Assembly (NCBI GenBank): GCA_026315105.1
Contig: CM048744.1
Location: 654,475,676 to 654,539,675 of the forward strand
Length of the DNA stretch: 64,000 nucleotides
Direction: 5' to 3'
From: Locusta migratoria
Lineage: Eukaryota > Arthropoda > Insecta > Orthoptera > Acrididae
Shown here: positions 1 through 13,419 of the stretch, piece by piece
Layout of the letters: each line of letters opens with the position of its first letter
Position numbering within the stretch: the stretch's first letter is position 1
The notes under the pieces: model-generated
What the model was told of the DNA's origin: nothing
What the model saw: the letters and a program-made list of their open reading frames with translations, nothing else
The model's database searches: none
Program-made: the position numbers and the translations under genes

Positions 1-84
1 TCCTGCGATGCAGGACGTATCAGATATTAAGCTGATAAGAACAGATACTACACTTTGATCTTAGCCAAAAGGCCGAGAAGCGAT
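1..84 (-). ncRNA. U2: U2 snRNA, 5' part (cut by window edge)
   Basis: Nucleotides 1-84 of U2 on the minus strand. The 5' end (AUCGCUUCUCGGCC) is at 84, and the branch-point recognition sequence GUAGUA and the start of stem IIb follow. The 3' half lies to the left of the window. What is visible matches the complete copies. Confidence 0.95.
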
Positions 85-311
85 AAATTGCGAGCGCCAT
101 TCCGGAGAATATATGTCCGAAGTAGGTGTCAGTATCATTTGGGAGCGATAAATGCTAATACGCGAGAAGCAAGGCCAGTGACAGCCTCAGAATGCACGTC
201 TGTAGCACGAGCTGTATGAAACAGAAAGCCACTGGGGTGCTCCAAGAGAGCCAACCGCGCCTTGCGATGCGTGTGTTAAACGACAATGCCTTCAGGTGTA
301 TACGGCTCCAC

Positions 312-545
312 GCGGCAGAAGCTCCGGGTCCCGCGCGTGTGCCCCACAGCAGCGCCACGGCGGCTAAACGTCCGCCTCGGCGGAGGGCGGCGCAATTAAC
401 ATCTCCCGGGCCGGGGACGGTGCCCAACAGTAGTGACACACAGCGGACACTCGCAGAAGCTCTAAGAGTCTGGCGCGGGTGCCCCACAGCAGCGCCAGGG
501 CGGCTAAACGAACGCTTCGGCGGCGGAGGGCGGCGCAATGAACGT
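312..545. repeat. Imperfect direct duplication inside the U2 spacer
   Basis: Segments 312-404 and 451-545 share CAGAAGCTC, a GTGCCCCACAGCAGCGCCA block, a GCGGCTAAACG block and GGAGGGCGGCGCAAT in the same order. They are about 140 bp apart. The pair is present in every spacer, so it predates homogenisation of the array. The GGGCGGCGCAATGAACG part also occurs right of the array (21985-22350). Confidence 0.8.
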
Positions 546-1208
546 CTGACTGGAAACACGAAATTCCGTCTTTTAACAGCATTAATGAGATAAGATGGCG
601 CCCCAAATAGGAGGGGGACCGCAAGCTTCTATTTAATATTAGCGAAAGAAGCTCAAACACAGCATACTCCTTTGCTGTGCGACAATTGCTGGCTTCTTCA
701 GTTTGCAACAAACAGGCTACCGTTAAAGGCAGGCGAACAAAGGAAAATTATTTAAGAAAAAAAAAAAATTAAATAAAAAAACTACTTCTAATAATAATAA
801 TATTCGGTCACTCTAGTAAGAGATACTGCATAGTCGCGACCATGCAACATGTTGCAACACTTTACAGCTACTACAGAAGAAATTTATAACAATTCCTGTT
901 ATTTCTACCGAGAGCCACGGTTGGCTTCTTCGCCCCTGCATGTGCCCACACGTGTATTCTGCGTGCGTGCGGCGGCGGCGACGACGACGACGTTCGCGAG
1001 AAGACAAGGTCTTACTCAAAAATTTAAGTACGTACGACTATGCCATACGAGACGCCTCCGGCAGGCGTCCAGAAGCGCTGCTACTGCTCCCTTTAAGTCT
1101 TGTTCCGCGTGTAATTCGACTGCAAGATGGGGAAATAAAACGCGCACACAGTTCCTAGCAAGACAGCTTAATATCTCATCACTGCAGAATATTAACCCTC
1201 ATTTCGAG

Positions 1209-1220
1209 CTATGTTTTCAC
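1209..1220 (-). terminator. Candidate snRNA 3' box (representative unit)
   Basis: On the minus strand GTGAAAACATAG lies 9 nt after the inferred U2 3' end. That is the usual distance for a 3'-end processing signal (GTTT-N-AAARNNAGA in vertebrates). The match is loose and insect 3' boxes are poorly conserved. The same bases follow every copy. Confidence 0.3.
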
Positions 1221-1228
1221 TGTATTTA

Positions 1229-1417
1229 GGTGGGCCGTTCCTGGCGGTACTGCAATGCCAGGCCAACCCGTGACAGAGGTAGTGCAAGCACTTAGCACTC
1301 CGTCATGATCCAAAAATGAGTTTAATATTCTGGTCCTGCGATGCAGGACGTATCAGATATTAAGCTGATAAGAACAGATACTACACTTTGATCTTAGCCA
1401 AAAGGCCGAGAAGCGAT
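1229..1417 (-). ncRNA. U2: U2 snRNA, complete copy 1 (described in full)
   Basis: U2 is the RNA core of the U2 snRNP, which pairs with the intron branch point in the nuclear spliceosome. On the minus strand the RNA starts AUCGCUUCUCGGCCUUUUGG at 1417. The branch-point recognition sequence GUAGUA is nucleotides 34-39. A perfect stem-loop GUCCUGC-AUC-GCAGGAC follows at about 1333-1349. The Sm site AUUUUUG is near nucleotides 100-107 (1311-1318). Stem-loop IV carries the AUUGCAGUACC loop bound by U2B''. The 189-nt length and the AAAGUGUAG variant are insect-like. The 3' end (GGAACGGCCCACC) is inferred by family comparison and could shift by a few bases. No disabling change is seen. Confidence 0.96.
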
Positions 1418-1460
1418 AAATTGCGAGCGCCATTCCGGAGAATATATGTCCGAAGTAGGT

Positions 1461-1480
1461 GTCAGTATCATTTGGGAGCG
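1461..1480 (-). promoter_or_regulatory. Candidate PSEA of the U2 promoter (representative unit)
   Basis: Insect snRNA genes carry a proximal sequence element A at about -61 to -41, bound by SNAPc. Here positions -63 to -44 relative to the U2 start read CGCTCCCAAATGATACTGAC. The TCCCAA core resembles the Drosophila PSEA core as I remember it, and the position fits. There is no TATA box at -30, as expected for an snRNA gene read by RNA polymerase II. The same sequence recurs 44-63 bp upstream of every complete copy. Homogenised spacers make conservation uninformative, so the call rests on position and core resemblance. Confidence 0.5.
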
Positions 1481-2562
1481 ATAAATGCTAATACGCGAGA
1501 AGCAAGGCCAGTGACAGCCTCAGAATGCACGTCTGTAGCACGAGCTGTATGAAACAGAAAGCCACTGGGGTGCTCCAAGAGAGCCAACCGCGCCTTGCGA
1601 TGCGTGTGTTAAACGACAATGCCTTCAGGTGTATACGGCTCCACGCGGCAGAAGCTCCGGGTCCCGCGCGTGTGCCCCACAGCAGCGCCACGGCGGCTAA
1701 ACGTCCGCCTCGGCGGAGGGCGGCGCAATTAACATCTCCCGGGCCGGGGACGGTGCCCAACAGTAGTGACACACAGCGGACACTCGCAGAAGCTCTAAGA
1801 GTCTGGCGCGGGTGCCCCACAGCAGCGCCAGGGCGGCTAAACGAACGCTTCGGCGGCGGAGGGCGGCGCAATGAACGTCTGACTGGAAACACGAAATTCC
1901 GTCTTTTAACAGCATTAATGAGATAAGATGGCGCCCCAAATAGGAGGGGGACCGCAAGCTTCTATTTAATATTAGCGAAAGAAGCTCAAACACAGCATAC
2001 TCCTTTGCTGTGCGACAATTGCTGGCTTCTTCAGTTTGCAACAAACAGGCTACCGTTAAAGGCAGGCGAACAAAGGAAAATTATTTAAGAAAAAAAAAAA
2101 AATTAAATAAAAAAACTACTTCTAATAATAATAATATTCGGTCACTCTAGTAAGAGATACTGCATAGTCGCGACCATGCAACATGTTGCAACACTTTACA
2201 GCTACTACAGAAGAAATTTATAACAATTCCTGTTATTTCTACCGAGAGCCACGGTTGGCTTCTTCGCCCCTGCATGTGCCCACACGTGTATTCTGCGTGC
2301 GTGCGGCGGCGGCGACGACGACGACGTTCGCGAGAAGACAAGGTCTTACTCAAAAATTTAAGTACGTACGACTATGCCATACGAGACGCCTCCGGCAGGC
2401 GTCCAGAAGCGCTGCTACTGCTCCCTTTAAGTCTTGTTCCGCGTGTAATTCGACTGCAAGATGGGGAAATAAAACGCGCACACAGTTCCTAGCAAGACAG
2501 CTTAATATCTCATCACTGCAGAATATTAACCCTCATTTCGAGCTATGTTTTCACTGTATTTA

Positions 2563-2751
2563 GGTGGGCCGTTCCTGGCGGTACTGCAATGCCAGGCCAA
2601 CCCGTGACAGAGGTAGTGCAAGCACTTAGCACTCCGTCATGATCCAAAAATGAGTTTAATATTCTGGTCCTGCGATGCAGGACGTATCAGATATTAAGCT
2701 GATAAGAACAGATACTACACTTTGATCTTAGCCAAAAGGCCGAGAAGCGAT
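2563..2751 (-). ncRNA. U2: U2 snRNA, copy 2
   Basis: Complete 189-nt gene. I noticed no difference from copy 1. 5' end 1334 bp after the previous one. Confidence 0.95.
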
Positions 2752-3896
2752 AAATTGCGAGCGCCATTCCGGAGAATATATGTCCGAAGTAGGTGTCAGT
2801 ATCATTTGGGAGCGATAAATGCTAATACGCGAGAAGCAAGGCCAGTGACAGCCTCAGAATGCACGTCTGTAGCACGAGCTGTATGAAACAGAAAGCCACT
2901 GGGGTGCTCCAAGAGAGCCAACCGCGCCTTGCGATGCGTGTGTTAAACGACAATGCCTTCAGGTGTATACGGCTCCACGCGGCAGAAGCTCCGGGTCCCG
3001 CGCGTGTGCCCCACAGCAGCGCCACGGCGGCTAAACGTCCGCCTCGGCGGAGGGCGGCGCAATTAACATCTCCCGGGCCGGGGACGGTGCCCAACAGTAG
3101 TGACACACAGCGGACACTCGCAGAAGCTCTAAGAGTCTGGCGCGGGTGCCCCACAGCAGCGCCAGGGCGGCTAAACGAACGCTTCGGCGGCGGAGGGCGG
3201 CGCAATGAACGTCTGACTGGAAACACGAAATTCCGTCTTTTAACAGCATTAATGAGATAAGATGGCGCCCCAAATAGGAGGGGGACCGCAAGCTTCTATT
3301 TAATATTAGCGAAAGAAGCTCAAACACAGCATACTCCTTTGCTGTGCGACAATTGCTGGCTTCTTCAGTTTGCAACAAACAGGCTACCGTTAAAGGCAGG
3401 CGAACAAAGGAAAATTATTTAAGAAAAAAAAAAAAATTAAATAAAAAAACTACTTCTAATAATAATAATATTCGGTCACTCTAGTAAGAGATACTGCATA
3501 GTCGCGACCATGCAACATGTTGCAACACTTTACAGCTACTACAGAAGAAATTTATAACAATTCCTGTTATTTCTACCGAGAGCCACGGTTGGCTTCTTCG
3601 CCCCTGCATGTGCCCACACGTGTATTCTGCGTGCGTGCGGCGGCGGCGACGACGACGACGTTCGCGAGAAGACAAGGTCTTACTCAAAAATTTAAGTACG
3701 TACGACTATGCCATACGAGACGCCTCCGGCAGGCGTCCAGAAGCGCTGCTACTGCTCCCTTTAAGTCTTGTTCCGCGTGTAATTCGACTGCAAGATGGGG
3801 AAATAAAACGCGCACACAGTTCCTAGCAAGACAGCTTAATATCTCATCACTGCAGAATATTAACCCTCATTTCGAGCTATGTTTTCACTGTATTTA

Positions 3897-4085
3897 GGTG
3901 GGCCGTTCCTGGCGGTACTGCAATGCCAGGCCAACCCGTGACAGAGGTAGTGCAAGCACTTAGCACTCCGTCATGATCCAAAAATGAGTTTAATATTCTG
4001 GTCCTGCGATGCAGGACGTATCAGATATTAAGCTGATAAGAACAGATACTACACTTTGATCTTAGCCAAAAGGCCGAGAAGCGAT
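3897..4085 (-). ncRNA. U2: U2 snRNA, copy 3
   Basis: Complete gene with GUAGUA, Sm site and stem-loop IV. Spacing 1334 bp. Confidence 0.95.
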
Positions 4086-5229
4086 AAATTGCGAGCGCCA
4101 TTCCGGAGAATATATGTCCGAAGTAGGTGTCAGTATCATTTGGGAGCGATAAATGCTAATACGCGAGAAGCAAGGCCAGTGACAGCCTCAGAATGCACGT
4201 CTGTAGCACGAGCTGTATGAAACAGAAAGCCACTGGGGTGCTCCAAGAGAGCCAACCGCGCCTTGCGATGCGTGTGTTAAACGACAATGCCTTCAGGTGT
4301 ATACGGCTCCACGCGGCAGAAGCTCCGGGTCCCGCGCGTGTGCCCCACAGCAGCGCCACGGCGGCTAAACGTCCGCCTCGGCGGAGGGCGGCGCAATTAA
4401 CATCTCCCGGGCCGGGGACGGTGCCCAACAGTAGTGACACACAGCGGACACTCGCAGAAGCTCTAAGAGTCTGGCGCGGGTGCCCCACAGCAGCGCCAGG
4501 GCGGCTAAACGAACGCTTCGGCGGCGGAGGGCGGCGCAATGAACGTCTGACTGGAAACACGAAATTCCGTCTTTTAACAGCATTAATGAGATAAGATGGC
4601 GCCCCAAATAGGAGGGGGACCGCAAGCTTCTATTTAATATTAGCGAAAGAAGCTCAAACACAGCATACTCCTTTGCTGTGCGACAATTGCTGGCTTCTTC
4701 AGTTTGCAACAAACAGGCTACCGTTAAAGGCAGGCGAACAAAGGAAAATTATTTAAGAAAAAAAAAAAATTAAATAAAAAAACTACTTCTAATAATAATA
4801 ATATTCGGTCACTCTAGTAAGAGATACTGCATAGTCGCGACCATGCAACATGTTGCAACACTTTACAGCTACTACAGAAGAAATTTATAACAATTCCTGT
4901 TATTTCTACCGAGAGCCACGGTTGGCTTCTTCGCCCCTGCATGTGCCCACACGTGTATTCTGCGTGCGTGCGGCGGCGGCGACGACGACGACGTTCGCGA
5001 GAAGACAAGGTCTTACTCAAAAATTTAAGTACGTACGACTATGCCATACGAGACGCCTCCGGCAGGCGTCCAGAAGCGCTGCTACTGCTCCCTTTAAGTC
5101 TTGTTCCGCGTGTAATTCGACTGCAAGATGGGGAAATAAAACGCGCACACAGTTCCTAGCAAGACAGCTTAATATCTCATCACTGCAGAATATTAACCCT
5201 CATTTCGAGCTATGTTTTCACTGTATTTA

Positions 5230-5418
5230 GGTGGGCCGTTCCTGGCGGTACTGCAATGCCAGGCCAACCCGTGACAGAGGTAGTGCAAGCACTTAGCACT
5301 CCGTCATGATCCAAAAATGAGTTTAATATTCTGGTCCTGCGATGCAGGACGTATCAGATATTAAGCTGATAAGAACAGATACTACACTTTGATCTTAGCC
5401 AAAAGGCCGAGAAGCGAT
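5230..5418 (-). ncRNA. U2: U2 snRNA, copy 4
   Basis: Complete gene. Spacing 1333 bp, with a 12-base A-run in the preceding spacer. Confidence 0.95.
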
Positions 5419-6562
5419 AAATTGCGAGCGCCATTCCGGAGAATATATGTCCGAAGTAGGTGTCAGTATCATTTGGGAGCGATAAATGCTAATACGCGAG
5501 AAGCAAGGCCAGTGACAGCCTCAGAATGCACGTCTGTAGCACGAGCTGTATGAAACAGAAAGCCACTGGGGTGCTCCAAGAGAGCCAACCGCGCCTTGCG
5601 ATGCGTGTGTTAAACGACAATGCCTTCAGGTGTATACGGCTCCACGCGGCAGAAGCTCCGGGTCCCGCGCGTGTGCCCCACAGCAGCGCCACGGCGGCTA
5701 AACGTCCGCCTCGGCGGAGGGCGGCGCAATTAACATCTCCCGGGCCGGGGACGGTGCCCAACAGTAGTGACACACAGCGGACACTCGCAGAAGCTCTAAG
5801 AGTCTGGCGCGGGTGCCCCACAGCAGCGCCAGGGCGGCTAAACGAACGCTTCGGCGGCGGAGGGCGGCGCAATGAACGTCTGACTGGAAACACGAAATTC
5901 CGTCTTTTAACAGCATTAATGAGATAAGATGGCGCCCCAAATAGGAGGGGGACCGCAAGCTTCTATTTAATATTAGCGAAAGAAGCTCAAACACAGCATA
6001 CTCCTTTGCTGTGCGACAATTGCTGGCTTCTTCAGTTTGCAACAAACAGGCTACCGTTAAAGGCAGGCGAACAAAGGAAAATTATTTAAGAAAAAAAAAA
6101 AATTAAATAAAAAAACTACTTCTAATAATAATAATATTCGGTCACTCTAGTAAGAGATACTGCATAGTCGCGACCATGCAACATGTTGCAACACTTTACA
6201 GCTACTACAGAAGAAATTTATAACAATTCCTGTTATTTCTACCGAGAGCCACGGTTGGCTTCTTCGCCCCTGCATGTGCCCACACGTGTATTCTGCGTGC
6301 GTGCGGCGGCGGCGACGACGACGACGTTCGCGAGAAGACAAGGTCTTACTCAAAAATTTAAGTACGTACGACTATGCCATACGAGACGCCTCCGGCAGGC
6401 GTCCAGAAGCGCTGCTACTGCTCCCTTTAAGTCTTGTTCCGCGTGTAATTCGACTGCAAGATGGGGAAATAAAACGCGCACACAGTTCCTAGCAAGACAG
6501 CTTAATATCTCATCACTGCAGAATATTAACCCTCATTTCGAGCTATGTTTTCACTGTATTTA

Positions 6563-6751
6563 GGTGGGCCGTTCCTGGCGGTACTGCAATGCCAGGCCAA
6601 CCCGTGACAGAGGTAGTGCAAGCACTTAGCACTCCGTCATGATCCAAAAATGAGTTTAATATTCTGGTCCTGCGATGCAGGACGTATCAGATATTAAGCT
6701 GATAAGAACAGATACTACACTTTGATCTTAGCCAAAAGGCCGAGAAGCGAT
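6563..6751 (-). ncRNA. U2: U2 snRNA, copy 5
   Basis: Complete gene. Spacing 1333 bp. Confidence 0.95.
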
Positions 6752-7895
6752 AAATTGCGAGCGCCATTCCGGAGAATATATGTCCGAAGTAGGTGTCAGT
6801 ATCATTTGGGAGCGATAAATGCTAATACGCGAGAAGCAAGGCCAGTGACAGCCTCAGAATGCACGTCTGTAGCACGAGCTGTATGAAACAGAAAGCCACT
6901 GGGGTGCTCCAAGAGAGCCAACCGCGCCTTGCGATGCGTGTGTTAAACGACAATGCCTTCAGGTGTATACGGCTCCACGCGGCAGAAGCTCCGGGTCCCG
7001 CGCGTGTGCCCCACAGCAGCGCCACGGCGGCTAAACGTCCGCCTCGGCGGAGGGCGGCGCAATTAACATCTCCCGGGCCGGGGACGGTGCCCAACAGTAG
7101 TGACACACAGCGGACACTCGCAGAAGCTCTAAGAGTCTGGCGCGGGTGCCCCACAGCAGCGCCAGGGCGGCTAAACGAACGCTTCGGCGGCGGAGGGCGG
7201 CGCAATGAACGTCTGACTGGAAACACGAAATTCCGTCTTTTAACAGCATTAATGAGATAAGATGGCGCCCCAAATAGGAGGGGGACCGCAAGCTTCTATT
7301 TAATATTAGCGAAAGAAGCTCAAACACAGCATACTCCTTTGCTGTGCGACAATTGCTGGCTTCTTCAGTTTGCAACAAACAGGCTACCGTTAAAGGCAGG
7401 CGAACAAAGGAAAATTATTTAAGAAAAAAAAAAAATTAAATAAAAAAACTACTTCTAATAATAATAATATTCGGTCACTCTAGTAAGAGATACTGCATAG
7501 TCGCGACCATGCAACATGTTGCAACACTTTACAGCTACTACAGAAGAAATTTATAACAATTCCTGTTATTTCTACCGAGAGCCACGGTTGGCTTCTTCGC
7601 CCCTGCATGTGCCCACACGTGTATTCTGCGTGCGTGCGGCGGCGGCGACGACGACGACGTTCGCGAGAAGACAAGGTCTTACTCAAAAATTTAAGTACGT
7701 ACGACTATGCCATACGAGACGCCTCCGGCAGGCGTCCAGAAGCGCTGCTACTGCTCCCTTTAAGTCTTGTTCCGCGTGTAATTCGACTGCAAGATGGGGA
7801 AATAAAACGCGCACACAGTTCCTAGCAAGACAGCTTAATATCTCATCACTGCAGAATATTAACCCTCATTTCGAGCTATGTTTTCACTGTATTTA

Positions 7896-8084
7896 GGTGG
7901 GCCGTTCCTGGCGGTACTGCAATGCCAGGCCAACCCGTGACAGAGGTAGTGCAAGCACTTAGCACTCCGTCATGATCCAAAAATGAGTTTAATATTCTGG
8001 TCCTGCGATGCAGGACGTATCAGATATTAAGCTGATAAGAACAGATACTACACTTTGATCTTAGCCAAAAGGCCGAGAAGCGAT
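7896..8084 (-). ncRNA. U2: U2 snRNA, copy 6
   Basis: Complete gene. Spacing 1333 bp. Confidence 0.95.
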
Positions 8085-9229
8085 AAATTGCGAGCGCCAT
8101 TCCGGAGAATATATGTCCGAAGTAGGTGTCAGTATCATTTGGGAGCGATAAATGCTAATACGCGAGAAGCAAGGCCAGTGACAGCCTCAGAATGCACGTC
8201 TGTAGCACGAGCTGTATGAAACAGAAAGCCACTGGGGTGCTCCAAGAGAGCCAACCGCGCCTTGCGATGCGTGTGTTAAACGACAATGCCTTCAGGTGTA
8301 TACGGCTCCACGCGGCAGAAGCTCCGGGTCCCGCGCGTGTGCCCCACAGCAGCGCCACGGCGGCTAAACGTCCGCCTCGGCGGAGGGCGGCGCAATTAAC
8401 ATCTCCCGGGCCGGGGACGGTGCCCAACAGTAGTGACACACAGCGGACACTCGCAGAAGCTCTAAGAGTCTGGCGCGGGTGCCCCACAGCAGCGCCAGGG
8501 CGGCTAAACGAACGCTTCGGCGGCGGAGGGCGGCGCAATGAACGTCTGACTGGAAACACGAAATTCCGTCTTTTAACAGCATTAATGAGATAAGATGGCG
8601 CCCCAAATAGGAGGGGGACCGCAAGCTTCTATTTAATATTAGCGAAAGAAGCTCAAACACAGCATACTCCTTTGCTGTGCGACAATTGCTGGCTTCTTCA
8701 GTTTGCAACAAACAGGCTACCGTTAAAGGCAGGCGAACAAAGGAAAATTATTTAAGAAAAAAAAAAAAATTAAATAAAAAAACTACTTCTAATAATAATA
8801 ATATTCGGTCACTCTAGTAAGAGATACTGCATAGTCGCGACCATGCAACATGTTGCAACACTTTACAGCTACTACAGAAGAAATTTATAACAATTCCTGT
8901 TATTTCTACCGAGAGCCACGGTTGGCTTCTTCGCCCCTGCATGTGCCCACACGTGTATTCTGCGTGCGTGCGGCGGCGGCGACGACGACGACGTTCGCGA
9001 GAAGACAAGGTCTTACTCAAAAATTTAAGTACGTACGACTATGCCATACGAGACGCCTCCGGCAGGCGTCCAGAAGCGCTGCTACTGCTCCCTTTAAGTC
9101 TTGTTCCGCGTGTAATTCGACTGCAAGATGGGGAAATAAAACGCGCACACAGTTCCTAGCAAGACAGCTTAATATCTCATCACTGCAGAATATTAACCCT
9201 CATTTCGAGCTATGTTTTCACTGTATTTA

Positions 9230-9418
9230 GGTGGGCCGTTCCTGGCGGTACTGCAATGCCAGGCCAACCCGTGACAGAGGTAGTGCAAGCACTTAGCACT
9301 CCGTCATGATCCAAAAATGAGTTTAATATTCTGGTCCTGCGATGCAGGACGTATCAGATATTAAGCTGATAAGAACAGATACTACACTTTGATCTTAGCC
9401 AAAAGGCCGAGAAGCGAT
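9230..9418 (-). ncRNA. U2: U2 snRNA, copy 7
   Basis: Complete gene. Spacing 1334 bp. Confidence 0.95.
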
Positions 9419-10563
9419 AAATTGCGAGCGCCATTCCGGAGAATATATGTCCGAAGTAGGTGTCAGTATCATTTGGGAGCGATAAATGCTAATACGCGAG
9501 AAGCAAGGCCAGTGACAGCCTCAGAATGCACGTCTGTAGCACGAGCTGTATGAAACAGAAAGCCACTGGGGTGCTCCAAGAGAGCCAACCGCGCCTTGCG
9601 ATGCGTGTGTTAAACGACAATGCCTTCAGGTGTATACGGCTCCACGCGGCAGAAGCTCCGGGTCCCGCGCGTGTGCCCCACAGCAGCGCCACGGCGGCTA
9701 AACGTCCGCCTCGGCGGAGGGCGGCGCAATTAACATCTCCCGGGCCGGGGACGGTGCCCAACAGTAGTGACACACAGCGGACACTCGCAGAAGCTCTAAG
9801 AGTCTGGCGCGGGTGCCCCACAGCAGCGCCAGGGCGGCTAAACGAACGCTTCGGCGGCGGAGGGCGGCGCAATGAACGTCTGACTGGAAACACGAAATTC
9901 CGTCTTTTAACAGCATTAATGAGATAAGATGGCGCCCCAAATAGGAGGGGGACCGCAAGCTTCTATTTAATATTAGCGAAAGAAGCTCAAACACAGCATA
10001 CTCCTTTGCTGTGCGACAATTGCTGGCTTCTTCAGTTTGCAACAAACAGGCTACCGTTAAAGGCAGGCGAACAAAGGAAAATTATTTAAGAAAAAAAAAA
10101 AAATTAAATAAAAAAACTACTTCTAATAATAATAATATTCGGTCACTCTAGTAAGAGATACTGCATAGTCGCGACCATGCAACATGTTGCAACACTTTAC
10201 AGCTACTACAGAAGAAATTTATAACAATTCCTGTTATTTCTACCGAGAGCCACGGTTGGCTTCTTCGCCCCTGCATGTGCCCACACGTGTATTCTGCGTG
10301 CGTGCGGCGGCGGCGACGACGACGACGTTCGCGAGAAGACAAGGTCTTACTCAAAAATTTAAGTACGTACGACTATGCCATACGAGACGCCTCCGGCAGG
10401 CGTCCAGAAGCGCTGCTACTGCTCCCTTTAAGTCTTGTTCCGCGTGTAATTCGACTGCAAGATGGGGAAATAAAACGCGCACACAGTTCCTAGCAAGACA
10501 GCTTAATATCTCATCACTGCAGAATATTAACCCTCATTTCGAGCTATGTTTTCACTGTATTTA

Positions 10564-10752
10564 GGTGGGCCGTTCCTGGCGGTACTGCAATGCCAGGCCA
10601 ACCCGTGACAGAGGTAGTGCAAGCACTTAGCACTCCGTCATGATCCAAAAATGAGTTTAATATTCTGGTCCTGCGATGCAGGACGTATCAGATATTAAGC
10701 TGATAAGAACAGATACTACACTTTGATCTTAGCCAAAAGGCCGAGAAGCGAT
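10564..10752 (-). ncRNA. U2: U2 snRNA, copy 8
   Basis: Complete gene. Spacing 1334 bp. Confidence 0.95.
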
Positions 10753-11897
10753 AAATTGCGAGCGCCATTCCGGAGAATATATGTCCGAAGTAGGTGTCAG
10801 TATCATTTGGGAGCGATAAATGCTAATACGCGAGAAGCAAGGCCAGTGACAGCCTCAGAATGCACGTCTGTAGCACGAGCTGTATGAAACAGAAAGCCAC
10901 TGGGGTGCTCCAAGAGAGCCAACCGCGCCTTGCGATGCGTGTGTTAAACGACAATGCCTTCAGGTGTATACGGCTCCACGCGGCAGAAGCTCCGGGTCCC
11001 GCGCGTGTGCCCCACAGCAGCGCCACGGCGGCTAAACGTCCGCCTCGGCGGAGGGCGGCGCAATTAACATCTCCCGGGCCGGGGACGGTGCCCAACAGTA
11101 GTGACACACAGCGGACACTCGCAGAAGCTCTAAGAGTCTGGCGCGGGTGCCCCACAGCAGCGCCAGGGCGGCTAAACGAACGCTTCGGCGGCGGAGGGCG
11201 GCGCAATGAACGTCTGACTGGAAACACGAAATTCCGTCTTTTAACAGCATTAATGAGATAAGATGGCGCCCCAAATAGGAGGGGGACCGCAAGCTTCTAT
11301 TTAATATTAGCGAAAGAAGCTCAAACACAGCATACTCCTTTGCTGTGCGACAATTGCTGGCTTCTTCAGTTTGCAACAAACAGGCTACCGTTAAAGGCAG
11401 GCGAACAAAGGAAAATTATTTAAGAAAAAAAAAAAAATTAAATAAAAAAACTACTTCTAATAATAATAATATTCGGTCACTCTAGTAAGAGATACTGCAT
11501 AGTCGCGACCATGCAACATGTTGCAACACTTTACAGCTACTACAGAAGAAATTTATAACAATTCCTGTTATTTCTACCGAGAGCCACGGTTGGCTTCTTC
11601 GCCCCTGCATGTGCCCACACGTGTATTCTGCGTGCGTGCGGCGGCGGCGACGACGACGACGTTCGCGAGAAGACAAGGTCTTACTCAAAAATTTAAGTAC
11701 GTACGACTATGCCATACGAGACGCCTCCGGCAGGCGTCCAGAAGCGCTGCTACTGCTCCCTTTAAGTCTTGTTCCGCGTGTAATTCGACTGCAAGATGGG
11801 GAAATAAAACGCGCACACAGTTCCTAGCAAGACAGCTTAATATCTCATCACTGCAGAATATTAACCCTCATTTCGAGCTATGTTTTCACTGTATTTA

Positions 11898-12086
11898 GGT
11901 GGGCCGTTCCTGGCGGTACTGCAATGCCAGGCCAACCCGTGACAGAGGTAGTGCAAGCACTTAGCACTCCGTCATGATCCAAAAATGAGTTTAATATTCT
12001 GGTCCTGCGATGCAGGACGTATCAGATATTAAGCTGATAAGAACAGATACTACACTTTGATCTTAGCCAAAAGGCCGAGAAGCGAT
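11898..12086 (-). ncRNA. U2: U2 snRNA, copy 9
   Basis: Complete gene. Spacing 1334 bp. Confidence 0.95.
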
Positions 12087-13230
12087 AAATTGCGAGCGCC
12101 ATTCCGGAGAATATATGTCCGAAGTAGGTGTCAGTATCATTTGGGAGCGATAAATGCTAATACGCGAGAAGCAAGGCCAGTGACAGCCTCAGAATGCACG
12201 TCTGTAGCACGAGCTGTATGAAACAGAAAGCCACTGGGGTGCTCCAAGAGAGCCAACCGCGCCTTGCGATGCGTGTGTTAAACGACAATGCCTTCAGGTG
12301 TATACGGCTCCACGCGGCAGAAGCTCCGGGTCCCGCGCGTGTGCCCCACAGCAGCGCCACGGCGGCTAAACGTCCGCCTCGGCGGAGGGCGGCGCAATTA
12401 ACATCTCCCGGGCCGGGGACGGTGCCCAACAGTAGTGACACACAGCGGACACTCGCAGAAGCTCTAAGAGTCTGGCGCGGGTGCCCCACAGCAGCGCCAG
12501 GGCGGCTAAACGAACGCTTCGGCGGCGGAGGGCGGCGCAATGAACGTCTGACTGGAAACACGAAATTCCGTCTTTTAACAGCATTAATGAGATAAGATGG
12601 CGCCCCAAATAGGAGGGGGACCGCAAGCTTCTATTTAATATTAGCGAAAGAAGCTCAAACACAGCATACTCCTTTGCTGTGCGACAATTGCTGGCTTCTT
12701 CAGTTTGCAACAAACAGGCTACCGTTAAAGGCAGGCGAACAAAGGAAAATTATTTAAGAAAAAAAAAAAATTAAATAAAAAAACTACTTCTAATAATAAT
12801 AATATTCGGTCACTCTAGTAAGAGATACTGCATAGTCGCGACCATGCAACATGTTGCAACACTTTACAGCTACTACAGAAGAAATTTATAACAATTCCTG
12901 TTATTTCTACCGAGAGCCACGGTTGGCTTCTTCGCCCCTGCATGTGCCCACACGTGTATTCTGCGTGCGTGCGGCGGCGGCGACGACGACGACGTTCGCG
13001 AGAAGACAAGGTCTTACTCAAAAATTTAAGTACGTACGACTATGCCATACGAGACGCCTCCGGCAGGCGTCCAGAAGCGCTGCTACTGCTCCCTTTAAGT
13101 CTTGTTCCGCGTGTAATTCGACTGCAAGATGGGGAAATAAAACGCGCACACAGTTCCTAGCAAGACAGCTTAATATCTCATCACTGCAGAATATTAACCC
13201 TCATTTCGAGCTATGTTTTCACTGTATTTA

Positions 13231-13419
13231 GGTGGGCCGTTCCTGGCGGTACTGCAATGCCAGGCCAACCCGTGACAGAGGTAGTGCAAGCACTTAGCAC
13301 TCCGTCATGATCCAAAAATGAGTTTAATATTCTGGTCCTGCGATGCAGGACGTATCAGATATTAAGCTGATAAGAACAGATACTACACTTTGATCTTAGC
13401 CAAAAGGCCGAGAAGCGAT
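13231..13419 (-). ncRNA. U2: U2 snRNA, copy 10
   Basis: Complete gene. Spacing 1333 bp. Confidence 0.95.

Noticed and set aside
1..1333. A second small RNA gene (U1, U4, U5, U6 or 5S) in the U2 spacer
   Set aside because: Neither strand shows the conserved blocks of those RNAs that I know (such as the 5'-splice-site-pairing end of U1 or the ACAGAGA box of U6).
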